The position numbers were made by a program, and so were the translations under genes. Positions 6,748 through 14,630 of a DNA stretch of 64,000 bases are shown in pieces. This DNA comes from Nitrospira sp. SG-bin2 (GTDB taxonomy: Bacteria; Nitrospirota; Nitrospiria; Nitrospirales; Nitrospiraceae): contig LVWT01000012.1 of the NCBI GenBank assembly GCA_002083405.1, positions 62,001 to 126,000 on the forward strand, given 5' to 3'. Positions within the stretch are counted from its first letter, which is position 1, and every line of letters starts with the position of its first letter. Below the pieces are notes generated by a model. It was given only the letters and a program-made list of their open reading frames with translations. It was not told the origin of the DNA and ran no database searches.

Positions 6748-7878
6748 TTATGGAATCCAATCAGCCAGGAATACGTTGAACTCGCCAGGCTCCTTCGCAT
6801 TGCGGTCCGAAGCCCACACCAGACGCTTACCATCCGGAGAAAACATGGGAAAACTGTTGAACCGCCCTTTCACCGTCACACGTTCCAACGACGTCCCGTC
6901 ATCACCCACTAAATACAGATGAAAGCTCGGGCGTCCTCCCTCGCCTCGCGTTTCTACATTGGAGGAAAAAATGATGCGCCTGCCGTCAGGATGAAAGAAG
7001 GGGGAAAAATTCGAGGCCCCGTTGGAAGTGACCTGTTTCTTGCCTGATCCATCGGCGTTCATGACAAAGATTTCAAGCTGGCCCGGCTCGACCAGCCCCT
7101 GGGCTAGCAATTCCTGATAGCGGGCAATCTCGGCCGGATCGGTCGGATGCGCTGCGCGATAGACAATCCGCCGGCTGTCCGGTGAGAAAAATGCGCCGCC
7201 GTCGTAACCTACGTCGTCGGTCAAGCGCCGAACTTTCGTGCCGTCGATATTCATGGCATAGAGATCGAGATCTCCATCCTTCACCGAGGTCCACACGATG
7301 GTCTTGCCGTCAGGCGAGACGGTGGCTTCCGCGTCATAGCCGGGCGTTGTCGTCAACCGCTGCAGCCCCTGACCGTCGATATCCACGGCATACACATCAT
7401 AGTCATCGAGCGCCCATCGATAGGCGCCGTCCCGCTTCGGCTTCGGTGGACAATTCGGCCCGACCGCATGCGTGGAAGAGTACAGCAGCCGTCGATCCCC
7501 GTGGAAAAAGTAGCCGCAGGTCGTGGCGCCCGCGCCGGTGCTCACGAGCCGGGCCTGAGTACCGTCCACGTCCATGACATACATCTGGTAACAGCCCAAC
7601 CCGGTATCAGCCGGACGCAGCCTAGGCGCAACCGCATCCTTCGTCCAATTGTTGGTGGATTGGAAAATCAGTTTATTCCCGTCGAATGAAAAATACGCTT
7701 CGGCATTCTGTCGGCCGAAGGTGAGCTGACGGATGTTGGCAAGATGGCGTTCGGTGGAACTGGACAGGGCCTTCGCGGTGTCCTTCGGACGGTCTCCCAC
7801 TACAGCGCATGCCGACAGAGAGAACGCCAGACAAAGGCTTCCCAACAGCACTCTCACAGGCCTAGTGACTCGACTCAA
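6748..7878 (-). CDS. TolB-like beta-propeller lipoprotein
   Basis: A 376-residue protein with a lipoprotein signal: a basic start, a hydrophobic segment, then the lipobox LSAC at about residues 21-24. The rest consists of PD40/WD40-like beta-propeller repeats, recognisable by repeated FS.DG..I.F.S or SPDGKTIVW-type motifs alternating with DIDG..LQRLT-type strands. Six or seven such repeats are visible. The family resembles the C-terminal propeller of TolB, but the N-terminal TolB domain and the pal/tolA neighbours are absent, so this is not the Tol-Pal TolB. Its start overlaps the stop of the upstream peptidase gene by 17 bp, so the two are probably translated together and may act together in the periplasm. 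Confidence 0.85.
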   Translation of the reverse strand: MSRVTRPVRVLLGSLCLAFSLSACAVVGDRPKDTAKALSSSTERHLANIRQLTFGRQNAEAYFSFDGNKLIFQSTNNWTKDAVAPRLRPADTGLGCYQMYVMDVDGTQARLVSTGAGATTCGYFFHGDRRLLYSSTHAVGPNCPPKPKRDGAYRWALDDYDVYAVDIDGQGLQRLTTTPGYDAEATVSPDGKTIVWTSVKDGDLDLYAMNIDGTKVRRLTDDVGYDGGAFFSPDSRRIVYRAAHPTDPAEIARYQELLAQGLVEPGQLEIFVMNADGSGKKQVTSNGASNFSPFFHPDGRRIIFSSNVETRGEGGRPSFHLYLVGDDGTSLERVTVKGRFNSFPMFSPDGKRLVWASDRNAKEPGEFNVFLADWIP

Positions 7879-10075
7879 TCCGCACCTCCTTCATCTCCGG
7901 CTCATTCTGCCAGAGGCCGCGCTTCACCGCAGCTCCATCGTTGAATATGACATAGCTCTGCCAGCCGTAATAGAACAAAAAGCGTGAGACCTTCGCAACT
8001 GCTTGAGAGGTCCCGCCATAGAGAATCGTGACGACGCTGCCCGGCACGTCCGCCCGACGGCAAGACAGCAATGCCGCGGCCGCCGGCCCACTATGGGTCT
8101 GGCCGTCGATCTGAAAACCCTCGCTCCCCAAGACAGCCAGATCTCCACAGGACTCTCGTACAATCGACTGAACCAGAGGCTGTTGATCCGGCCCTGCCAA
8201 CACGAGCACCGACCCCTCCGGCGGAAGAGGCTTGCCATCGATGGACAACACCCTGGTCCGCTGAGATTCCGGCAGTTGTGCTTCCTGGTCGGTAATACGA
8301 GTGACGACGTGCTGCAACGGAGAAGCAGGATCAGTAAATGCCTTCACGACCGTTCGATGTCGGTCGGTCACATAGCCGTTCAGCATCGGCGGCAATTGAG
8401 CCCGTGCCAACCGGCGGAAGGCCATCAACTCCGGGTCAAGCTGTACCAGCAGGGGCTGATCCCGGAGGGTAAACTCAGCCATGTGTTCAGATGAGAGACC
8501 GAGCGATACCCATCTTGTTTCCGCACCGGTTTTCATCACAATTGTGACAGGAACCGCCATCCGAAACGGACGGCCACCCTGTTGAATATGAACCGTCAGC
8601 CGCCAGGCATCACGCCCGTCAGTTCCATTCACTCGAGAGGCAGCCGCGTCGCCGAACGACAAGGACGGCGAGCCGCCCCGTTCAACCCATTGTTCAAAAA
8701 ACCACCGGAGATCCCGACGGCTTTCTTCTGCAAACACTGCCTCAACGTTCTCCCAGTCGGCCGCGCGATTACGGTACCGGCTGACGAACGTCTTCAGTCC
8801 GCGCCAGAATGCCTCGTCTCCAATTTCCTGGCGCAGCAGGTGAAACACGAAGGCGGATTTGTGGTAGCCGATAGCGTTGTCCCGTTCATCGCTTTTCCGG
8901 ACGAAGGCAGCCACCGGATAGTCTTGGTCCGGAGCCACATGAACACTATAACCCTGAAGCATCAACCGCCGCTGCTCCATCGCCTGCCGGTCGTCGTGCG
9001 TCCATTCGTGCCAATAATAATTCGCCAAGTAGGTCGTCAACCCTTCGACCCAGTTGGCTTGATCGGCTCGATTGAATACCGAATTGCCGATCCATGAATG
9101 TACGATCTCATGCCCCAGGGCATAAGGCTGCACATAGTGCCGCTTGATGCTGCCGCTGCCCAGCAATGTAAATGACGGCATGCCGAGCCCGCTGGCGAAG
9201 AAGTTCTCCACCACTGCGAATTTTTCAAACGGAAACTCACCCAGAATCGGGATATAGACATCAAGGTAATTCGACGTGGCGTCAAGGTACTCATCCGCCA
9301 GCCCCGCATTGTCGGGAAAGAAATACGTTGCCAGCTCAATCGACTGTCCATTGCGGCTTTTCCACGCACGCGACTTCATGGCAAATTTATTGGCCACGAG
9401 AGTCAGTGCTTCCGACCGATCCGAGACGACCCACGTCGAGGAAACGTGCTCTCCATCCGTCGTCTCCTCTGTTTTTCGCCCTTGTGTCACCACAGACCAC
9501 CCCTGAGGAACCAGGGCTGTAAGCCGATAGGCACTGAGCGACCCTTCGATATCCGGATACCATTGGCTTTCACTGCTCAGGTACACGCCTTCTGGTCCGA
9601 TATGTCCGGCTGTCTCGCTGGGCGTCACAAATCTCAGATGGCGCGGTTCTTTTGGCGGATCGTCGATGGTTCCCCGATAGATCCATACCAGAGTCACACG
9701 CCCGTCATGCGTCCCGGGAAGGGCAACAGTCACCCTTTGCTCGGGCGGCTGCACAACTTGCTCCGCCGTAAACGACAATGCCGTATCAGATACTGTGGCA
9801 GTACTGGCTGCTGGATGAGCTCTCAAGAGAATGCGATCGATCTTCACGGTCGGCGAGATCGAGAATGTCACCGCCGCCGCACGGAGCGGCAATTCGATAT
9901 CGATCTGATCTCGCCCTATCAATTCATGGGTGGAAGGACGCAACTCGACAGCGAGGTCATGGCTAAGTACGACAGGACGATCGGAAATAGACGACGCAGC
10001 CACACCGGGGGCCCAAATGCCGGCGATGCAGAGAAGTCCGATGATGGCAGACACGGGGCAGGTTCTGGAAAACAT
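7862..10075 (-). CDS. Exported M1-type metallopeptidase (gluzincin)
   Basis: A 737-residue zinc peptidase. The zinc site reads GHEIVHSWIGN, followed after 17 residues by the third ligand in NWVEGLTTY. The classical M1 spacing is 18, and the 17-residue NW.EGLTTY form marks a less studied branch. An N-terminal beta domain of about 250 residues precedes the catalytic part. The C-terminal quarter is an unassigned domain. I prefer the ATG at 10075 because it is followed at once by a signal peptide (MFSRTCPVSAIIG...PGVAASS). The frame is open to 10135, but that would overlap the upstream response-regulator gene. Substrate unknown. The next gene is a TolB-like lipoprotein with an overlapping start. 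Confidence 0.88.
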   Translation of the reverse strand: MFSRTCPVSAIIGLLCIAGIWAPGVAASSISDRPVVLSHDLAVELRPSTHELIGRDQIDIELPLRAAAVTFSISPTVKIDRILLRAHPAASTATVSDTALSFTAEQVVQPPEQRVTVALPGTHDGRVTLVWIYRGTIDDPPKEPRHLRFVTPSETAGHIGPEGVYLSSESQWYPDIEGSLSAYRLTALVPQGWSVVTQGRKTEETTDGEHVSSTWVVSDRSEALTLVANKFAMKSRAWKSRNGQSIELATYFFPDNAGLADEYLDATSNYLDVYIPILGEFPFEKFAVVENFFASGLGMPSFTLLGSGSIKRHYVQPYALGHEIVHSWIGNSVFNRADQANWVEGLTTYLANYYWHEWTHDDRQAMEQRRLMLQGYSVHVAPDQDYPVAAFVRKSDERDNAIGYHKSAFVFHLLRQEIGDEAFWRGLKTFVSRYRNRAADWENVEAVFAEESRRDLRWFFEQWVERGGSPSLSFGDAAASRVNGTDGRDAWRLTVHIQQGGRPFRMAVPVTIVMKTGAETRWVSLGLSSEHMAEFTLRDQPLLVQLDPELMAFRRLARAQLPPMLNGYVTDRHRTVVKAFTDPASPLQHVVTRITDQEAQLPESQRTRVLSIDGKPLPPEGSVLVLAGPDQQPLVQSIVRESCGDLAVLGSEGFQIDGQTHSGPAAAALLSCRRADVPGSVVTILYGGTSQAVAKVSRFLFYYGWQSYVIFNDGAAVKRGLWQNEPEMKEVRIESSH

Positions 10076-10086
10076 CGGGAGAATTA

Positions 10087-10872
10087 TTAACACTCGCGGC
10101 AGACGAGTACAAGCTGGATTGCGGTCAGCAGACACTCCAAATCAATCGGTTTCAGCAGGACTTCCTGCGGGCCCAGCGCCCATGCCTCGTCGAGCAATTC
10201 CTCATTGTGGCTCCCCGTCATGATGATGATGCCCCCCGGATATTCCTGTTCACGCAAAGCGCGCAACACATCAATGCCCGACATACCTGGCATAATCAGA
10301 TCGAGCACAATGGCGTCAGGCATAACATCTTCCACAACCCGCAATGCATCCTGTCCATCCTTGATACCCAGTGCCCGGTAACCGCGCAAGCTCAAAAACT
10401 GGACGAGCAGATCACAGACGAGGGGATCGTCATCCACCACCAAAACCGATTCATCGATCTGTTCTGATTTGCCTCCGTTGGCGACCGGAACCGGCGCCGT
10501 ACTCCGGTGTATGGGCAGCTGTGCAGCCCGCTGGACGGCTTCGACCAGAACATCCAGCGACAGTCCCTTGCGGACAAAGTCGGTCACGCGCAGAGCCCGC
10601 GCTTGGTTCTCCTGCGCCTCTGTGGCTCCCCCACCGAGAATGATCACCGGCGCATGGGGATCGACCGCACGAATCTCTTTCAGAACGATCAGTCCATCCA
10701 TCTCCGGCATCCGCAGGTCCAACAGCGTGACTCGGGGAACATGCTTGCGAAAGAGGTTCAGACCTTCAAGCCCGCTCGTGGTGGAAATGACCTGGTACCC
10801 GTGGCGAGTAAACACATTCTGCAGCAAATCGCAGTTCATTTGATCGTCATCGACAATCAAGATCTTAATCAT
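10087..10872 (-). CDS. Tandem-receiver response regulator without output domain
   Basis: The protein has 261 residues and consists of two CheY-like receiver domains, about 1-120 and 140-261, joined by a short Ser/Pro-rich linker. REC1 has DDD at 8-10 and the phospho-acceptor Asp52 in LLDLRMPEMDG. Its usual Thr/Ser switch position reads IILGGGAT, so signal transmission may be altered. REC2 has DDD, VLDLIMPGMSG and the expected IMTGS and LLKPID (Thr and Lys), so it looks fully functional. No DNA-binding, GGDEF or other output follows, so it probably works by protein contact, as in phosphorelays. No histidine kinase is adjacent. The gene lies between ftsY and the peptidase gene on the same strand. 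Confidence 0.88.
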   Translation of the reverse strand: MIKILIVDDDQMNCDLLQNVFTRHGYQVISTTSGLEGLNLFRKHVPRVTLLDLRMPEMDGLIVLKEIRAVDPHAPVIILGGGATEAQENQARALRVTDFVRKGLSLDVLVEAVQRAAQLPIHRSTAPVPVANGGKSEQIDESVLVVDDDPLVCDLLVQFLSLRGYRALGIKDGQDALRVVEDVMPDAIVLDLIMPGMSGIDVLRALREQEYPGGIIIMTGSHNEELLDEAWALGPQEVLLKPIDLECLLTAIQLVLVCREC

Positions 10873-10973
10873 CGGCGTTCACCCTCCAGGCCCGCGTGCA
10901 TACCGCTCGCGCATGAGCTGCCCGCGAAGAAAGATTAGCACGGAATCTGGAAGACAAGAAGAAAAATGCAGAG

Positions 10974-11909
10974 TTACGAGCACGCGGTGGGCTGGCCGAA
11001 AAGGGCCGCGACAAAGGCTTCGGGATTAAAATCCTGAAGATCTTCAATTCCTTCCCCAACACCGATCAGGCGAACAGGAAGGTTGAGCTCTTCGGCAATC
11101 GCAACGACAATGCCCCCGCGCGCCGTGCCATCAAGCTTCGTCAAGACTATGCCCGTCACCCCGACGGCTTCGTGGAACTGGCGGGCTTGAACCAATGCGT
11201 TTTGCCCGACCGTCGCATCCAATACCAACAGCACTTCGTGGGGCGCGCCCGGCAATTCCTGGCCGATGACACGCTTCATCTTGCGCAGTTCATCCATAAG
11301 ATTCGATTTGGTATGCAGCCGGCCGGCCGTATCGATGAGTACCACGTCCGCCGCTCGCGCCTTCGCTGCCGCAATGCCGTCGAACGCAACCGCCGCCGGA
11401 TCGGCCCCGTGACGCTGACGAATGACTTTGGCCCCGATTCGATCCGCCCACACTTGCAGCTGATCGATCGCCGCCGCACGGAACGTATCTCCGGCGACAA
11501 GCAACGGCTGCCGTCCGCTTTGCGCCAACCGCTGAGCCACCTTAGCAATCGTCGTCGTCTTCCCCACTCCATTCACCCCGACCGCCAGGATAACGAACGG
11601 TTTGGGCGCTTGATCGATCAACTGTTCTAACGACGGTCCGGAGACCGGCTTGAGCACGTCGTACAGCGTTCGGCTTAACACGTTTTGGATCCCATGCGAC
11701 GTCGCTGCATCAACGCCGCGCACGCGCTCAGTAACCTGGAGCATCAGCCGATCGACGACACGAGCGCCAAGATCGGCGCTGAGCAGTGCCGCTTCGAGTT
11801 CTTCGAGAAGAGCCGGATCCGGAGTGCGCCCCAAAAACCGGTCGAGCGACTGCCGCACTGCATGCCGGGTCTTGCCGAGCCCCTCGTTCAAACGTTGAAA
11901 CCATCCCAC
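10974..11909 (-). CDS. ftsY: Signal recognition particle receptor FtsY
   Basis: A 311-residue SRP GTPase that docks ribosome-Ffh complexes at the membrane. An N domain (about 1-95) is followed by the G domain with VGVNGVGKTTTIAK (G1), DTFRAAAIDQL (the insertion-box motif of SRP GTPases), DTAGRLHTKSNLM (G3), VLTKLDGTARGG (G4) and a closing GVGEGIEDLQDF. The long acidic A domain of enterobacterial FtsY is missing; the protein starts directly with an amphipathic helix (MGWFQRLNEGLGKT) that probably binds lipid. Only two bases separate its start from the ybeY stop, so ybeY and ftsY are likely cotranscribed. Confidence 0.96.
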   Translation of the reverse strand: MGWFQRLNEGLGKTRHAVRQSLDRFLGRTPDPALLEELEAALLSADLGARVVDRLMLQVTERVRGVDAATSHGIQNVLSRTLYDVLKPVSGPSLEQLIDQAPKPFVILAVGVNGVGKTTTIAKVAQRLAQSGRQPLLVAGDTFRAAAIDQLQVWADRIGAKVIRQRHGADPAAVAFDGIAAAKARAADVVLIDTAGRLHTKSNLMDELRKMKRVIGQELPGAPHEVLLVLDATVGQNALVQARQFHEAVGVTGIVLTKLDGTARGGIVVAIAEELNLPVRLIGVGEGIEDLQDFNPEAFVAALFGQPTACS

Positions 11910-11911
11910 CG

Positions 11912-12406
11912 TCAGGGCCTCCTCTCCGTCTTCAAAGTTCGATGGAGCACCAGACGCGGGGCAGGACCAATCGCCGTCAAGAGTTGCCGTTCACGCCGAT
12001 GCATGCGGACCGCTTCTTTTTCGCCTCGCTCGTGATCATATCCGCACAAATGCAGCACTCCATGCACCAGCAGGGAAACGAGTTCATCGTCCAATTGCCT
12101 CCCGACTTCAATAGCCTGACGACGCGCCTGCGGGACCGAGATTACCACATCGCCAAGCATGTTCGTCGCAAGCCCTGCGGCATGGGGCGCGAGAGCTTCT
12201 CGCATAGGAAAGGCCAGCACGTCCGTCGTTCGATCTTTCTTGCGATACTCTCTATTGAGCCGACGCATGCGGTGATCGCCCGCCAGTTCTATGCTCAATT
12301 CCGACTGCCGTTCTCCGACCGCGGCCAAAACCAGCTCCGCCACACGCACCAAAACCGCCCGCCGTATGACCGGCCGTTTGACACGAACGCAAAGATAGAC
12401 AGCCAT
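11912..12406 (-). CDS. ybeY: Endoribonuclease YbeY (rRNA maturation)
   Basis: A 164-residue zinc-dependent RNase of the UPF0054/YbeY family, which acts in 16S rRNA 3'-end processing and ribosome quality control. The diagnostic zinc motif reads HGVLHLCGYDHERGEKE (H...H.....H) at about residues 113-129. NREYRKKDRTTDVLAFP, the conserved substrate-channel motif, lies upstream. The ATG directly follows the phoH stop (TAAATG). The phoH-ybeY pair is a very widespread gene order, which supports both calls. Confidence 0.95.
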   Translation of the reverse strand: MAVYLCVRVKRPVIRRAVLVRVAELVLAAVGERQSELSIELAGDHRMRRLNREYRKKDRTTDVLAFPMREALAPHAAGLATNMLGDVVISVPQARRQAIEVGRQLDDELVSLLVHGVLHLCGYDHERGEKEAVRMHRRERQLLTAIGPAPRLVLHRTLKTERRP

Positions 12407-13441
12407 TTAGTGAGATTGGCCCGAGGGACCCTGAGGGGACTTTCGAGGTCCGGACGATAGCTGCTGAGACGATGCCTGAACCCGAGCTTGGCCGGTCACT
12501 TCCGTGCGGCGATCATATGCCTTGATAATATCCTGGACTAGCCGATGACGAACGACGTCCCGCTCATCGAAATAAATGAATTCGATGCCATCGATTCCGT
12601 TCAGAATCTCCTTCACTTCGATGAGACCGGATACCCGATCGTTCGGCAAATCCACTTGGGTAATATCGCCCGTGACCACGACTTTCGAATGGAATCCCAT
12701 CCTGGTCAGAAACATCTTCATCTGCTCCGCCGTGGCATTCTGCGCTTCGTCCAGAATGACGAACGAATCGTTCAACGTCCGCCCACGCATGAAGGCCAGC
12801 GGCGCAATTTCGATATCGCCTCGCTCGATCAGGCGGTTGGCCCGTTCCATGTCCATCATATCGAACAAAGCATCGTAGAGGGGACGCAGATAGGGATTCA
12901 CCTTCTCATACATGTCGCCCGGAAGAAATCCAAGCTTCTCGCCGGCCTCAACTGCAGGCCGCGCAAGTACGATCCGGCTCACCTCCTTCTTCATCAAAGC
13001 GCTGACGGCCATGGCCATGGCGAGATACGTCTTTCCCGTCCCGGCTGGTCCGATCGCAATCACAATATCGTGCTGTTCAATCGCTTCGATGTAGGATTTT
13101 TGAGTAGGCGACTTGGGGCCGACGAAGCGCTTTTTCGTGACGATCGTCGCCTGGTTGGCGAGCACATCCTTGAGGGAGGCATCAGGGCTTTGGCGCAACG
13201 CGCTCAGGGCATGCGTCACATCTTCCGCATGCAGAGTAATGCCGTCATGTGTGAGAGATGCGAGTTCGAGGAGTATCCGTTCCGCCTGACGAACCGCTTC
13301 GGGCAGACCGTCCAGAGTGAGTTCTTCGCCTCGCGCCGACAACCGCACGCCCAACCCCTCTTCAATCAGCTTGAGATGCTGATCGTGGTGGCCGAATAAG
13401 ACGGCGGTATTGGTGCCTTCTCGGAGTTTGAGCTTACGCAC
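12407..13441 (-). CDS. PhoH-like ATPase
   Basis: This 344-residue protein has an N-terminal KH-like part (about 1-110) and a helicase-superfamily-like P-loop ATPase. The Walker A motif is GPAGTGKTYLA, the Walker B region FVILDEAQNATAEQMKMFLTRMG, and sensor motifs VVVTGDITQVDLP follow. PhoH/PhoL proteins work on RNA, often with YbeY, whose gene starts at its stop codon. The C-terminal 30 residues are Gln/Ser/Pro-rich and probably disordered. The N-terminus (MRKLKLREGTNTAVLFG) fits the family, although the start codon region has no strong ribosome binding site. Confidence 0.92.
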   Translation of the reverse strand: MRKLKLREGTNTAVLFGHHDQHLKLIEEGLGVRLSARGEELTLDGLPEAVRQAERILLELASLTHDGITLHAEDVTHALSALRQSPDASLKDVLANQATIVTKKRFVGPKSPTQKSYIEAIEQHDIVIAIGPAGTGKTYLAMAMAVSALMKKEVSRIVLARPAVEAGEKLGFLPGDMYEKVNPYLRPLYDALFDMMDMERANRLIERGDIEIAPLAFMRGRTLNDSFVILDEAQNATAEQMKMFLTRMGFHSKVVVTGDITQVDLPNDRVSGLIEVKEILNGIDGIEFIYFDERDVVRHRLVQDIIKAYDRRTEVTGQARVQASSQQLSSGPRKSPQGPSGQSH

Positions 13442-13542
13442 GAGCGCGAGTTAGTCTCCCTCCAACATATCGATAGGATCCGATTCTAGCAGACAAGAAA
13501 ATGAGGAGACAAGCAGAAGCGAAGTATTTGAATGGAATTGCG

Positions 13543-14517
13543 CTACGACTGCCCAGGCGTGGCTGGGGCCTGCGCTGCCAGCGAGAGATCAAACTCCTGA
13601 TAGGCAGCCCCTCCCCGACCGTCTTGCGCAATCACTTTGACATGGAACGTACCGGACTGGTCTGCTTGGATAGACCAGACAATGCGACCGGACTGTTGGT
13701 CGATCGTCATGCCGGAAGGAGCGGCTTCAAGCTGGAAAGCCATACGGTCACCATCGAGATCGACAGCCTTGACCGTGTATTCATATGGGTTTTTCGCATC
13801 GGATGCGGGTGGCATGGACACGATCTTCGGAGGGCGATTGCCGACCGTGACAGAAGCGGAACGAACGGAGTTGCCCGGAGTAGAAGGATCTCGCGCAGTC
13901 ACTTCTACCGCAATTTGGTCTTGGGGAATGAATCCGGTTGCCATAAGAAACGGCTCATCGCCTTCCTTGATCATGACATCGTTCTTGAACCAGCGATAGG
14001 ATAGATCTATCCGATCGTGATCGGGATCGCTCGCCTCCACCTGAGCCTCTAGATTCTCACCGATGACAATGGGCAGCGGGGTGACGGTAACCCCGGATAT
14101 TTTGGGCGGCGTGTTGCCAACCACAACGGCGGCCGTTCGATAGGCCTTGCCTGTCTGGGCCCCATCGGCAGGAACGATTTCTACACTCACCATCTGTCCT
14201 CGCCGCAGGTGCTCCGGCGCTAACGTAGGAGACGTGTGGCCTGCGAGCGCTGTCCCATCCACATACCACTGATAACGGAAGGACACTGCCTCTCGATCGG
14301 GGTCTTCGGCTTCAATGGTGACGGTCACGGGCGAGTCAAGCGTCAGAGGATTATTCAGAACCCTGGCAGATGAAACAACGGGTGGTCCGTTGTTTCCAAT
14401 GGCCGGAGACGCCTTCGCAGATTCCGCCGGCCCTTCTCTTGTGCAAGCAACTCCTGCCAGAAGGATGGGCAGGCAGGCAAGGAGAAATGGAAACTGTATT
14501 GAACCAGGACGGAGCAT
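13543..14517 (-). CDS. Lipoprotein with Ig-like/cadherin-like repeats
   Basis: A 324-residue lipoprotein: signal peptide with lipobox LAGVAC near residue 25, a short Ala/Ser/Pro linker, then three beta-sandwich repeats. Repeats 1 and 2 share ASDPDHD/AEDPDRE, a (S/F)RYQW or SYRWF strand and a closing VTVGN.PPKI motif. The third (DAKNPYEYTVKAVDLDGDRMAFQLEAAPSGM, then the GRI.WSIQADQSG pattern) is a putative-Ig/cadherin-like module with Ca-binding style DLDGD. Probably surface or periplasmic adhesion/scaffold. It follows pilY1 on the same strand and could be associated with the pilus, although a hairpin at 14565-14601 lies between them. Confidence 0.8.
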   Translation of the reverse strand: MLRPGSIQFPFLLACLPILLAGVACTREGPAESAKASPAIGNNGPPVVSSARVLNNPLTLDSPVTVTIEAEDPDREAVSFRYQWYVDGTALAGHTSPTLAPEHLRRGQMVSVEIVPADGAQTGKAYRTAAVVVGNTPPKISGVTVTPLPIVIGENLEAQVEASDPDHDRIDLSYRWFKNDVMIKEGDEPFLMATGFIPQDQIAVEVTARDPSTPGNSVRSASVTVGNRPPKIVSMPPASDAKNPYEYTVKAVDLDGDRMAFQLEAAPSGMTIDQQSGRIVWSIQADQSGTFHVKVIAQDGRGGAAYQEFDLSLAAQAPATPGQS

Positions 14518-14564
14518 ACGAATATTCAGGACACTAATATTAAAACGCCTTGCTGGAATAGGGA

Positions 14565-14601
14565 ACCCGGTCGTGGCGCGCGTTGCCCGTCACGACCGGG
14601 T
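14565..14601 (-). terminator. Hairpin downstream of pilY1, possible terminator
   Basis: An 11-bp perfect stem (14565-14575 with 14591-14601) encloses a 15-base loop rich in GC. It lies 30 bp after the pilY1 stop. The run of T expected for a Rho-independent terminator on the minus strand is poor (TTCCC), so it may instead slow transcription or protect the mRNA end. Confidence 0.45.
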
Positions 14602-14630
14602 AGTTATGCCTCCCTAGGTTTCCCACAATC

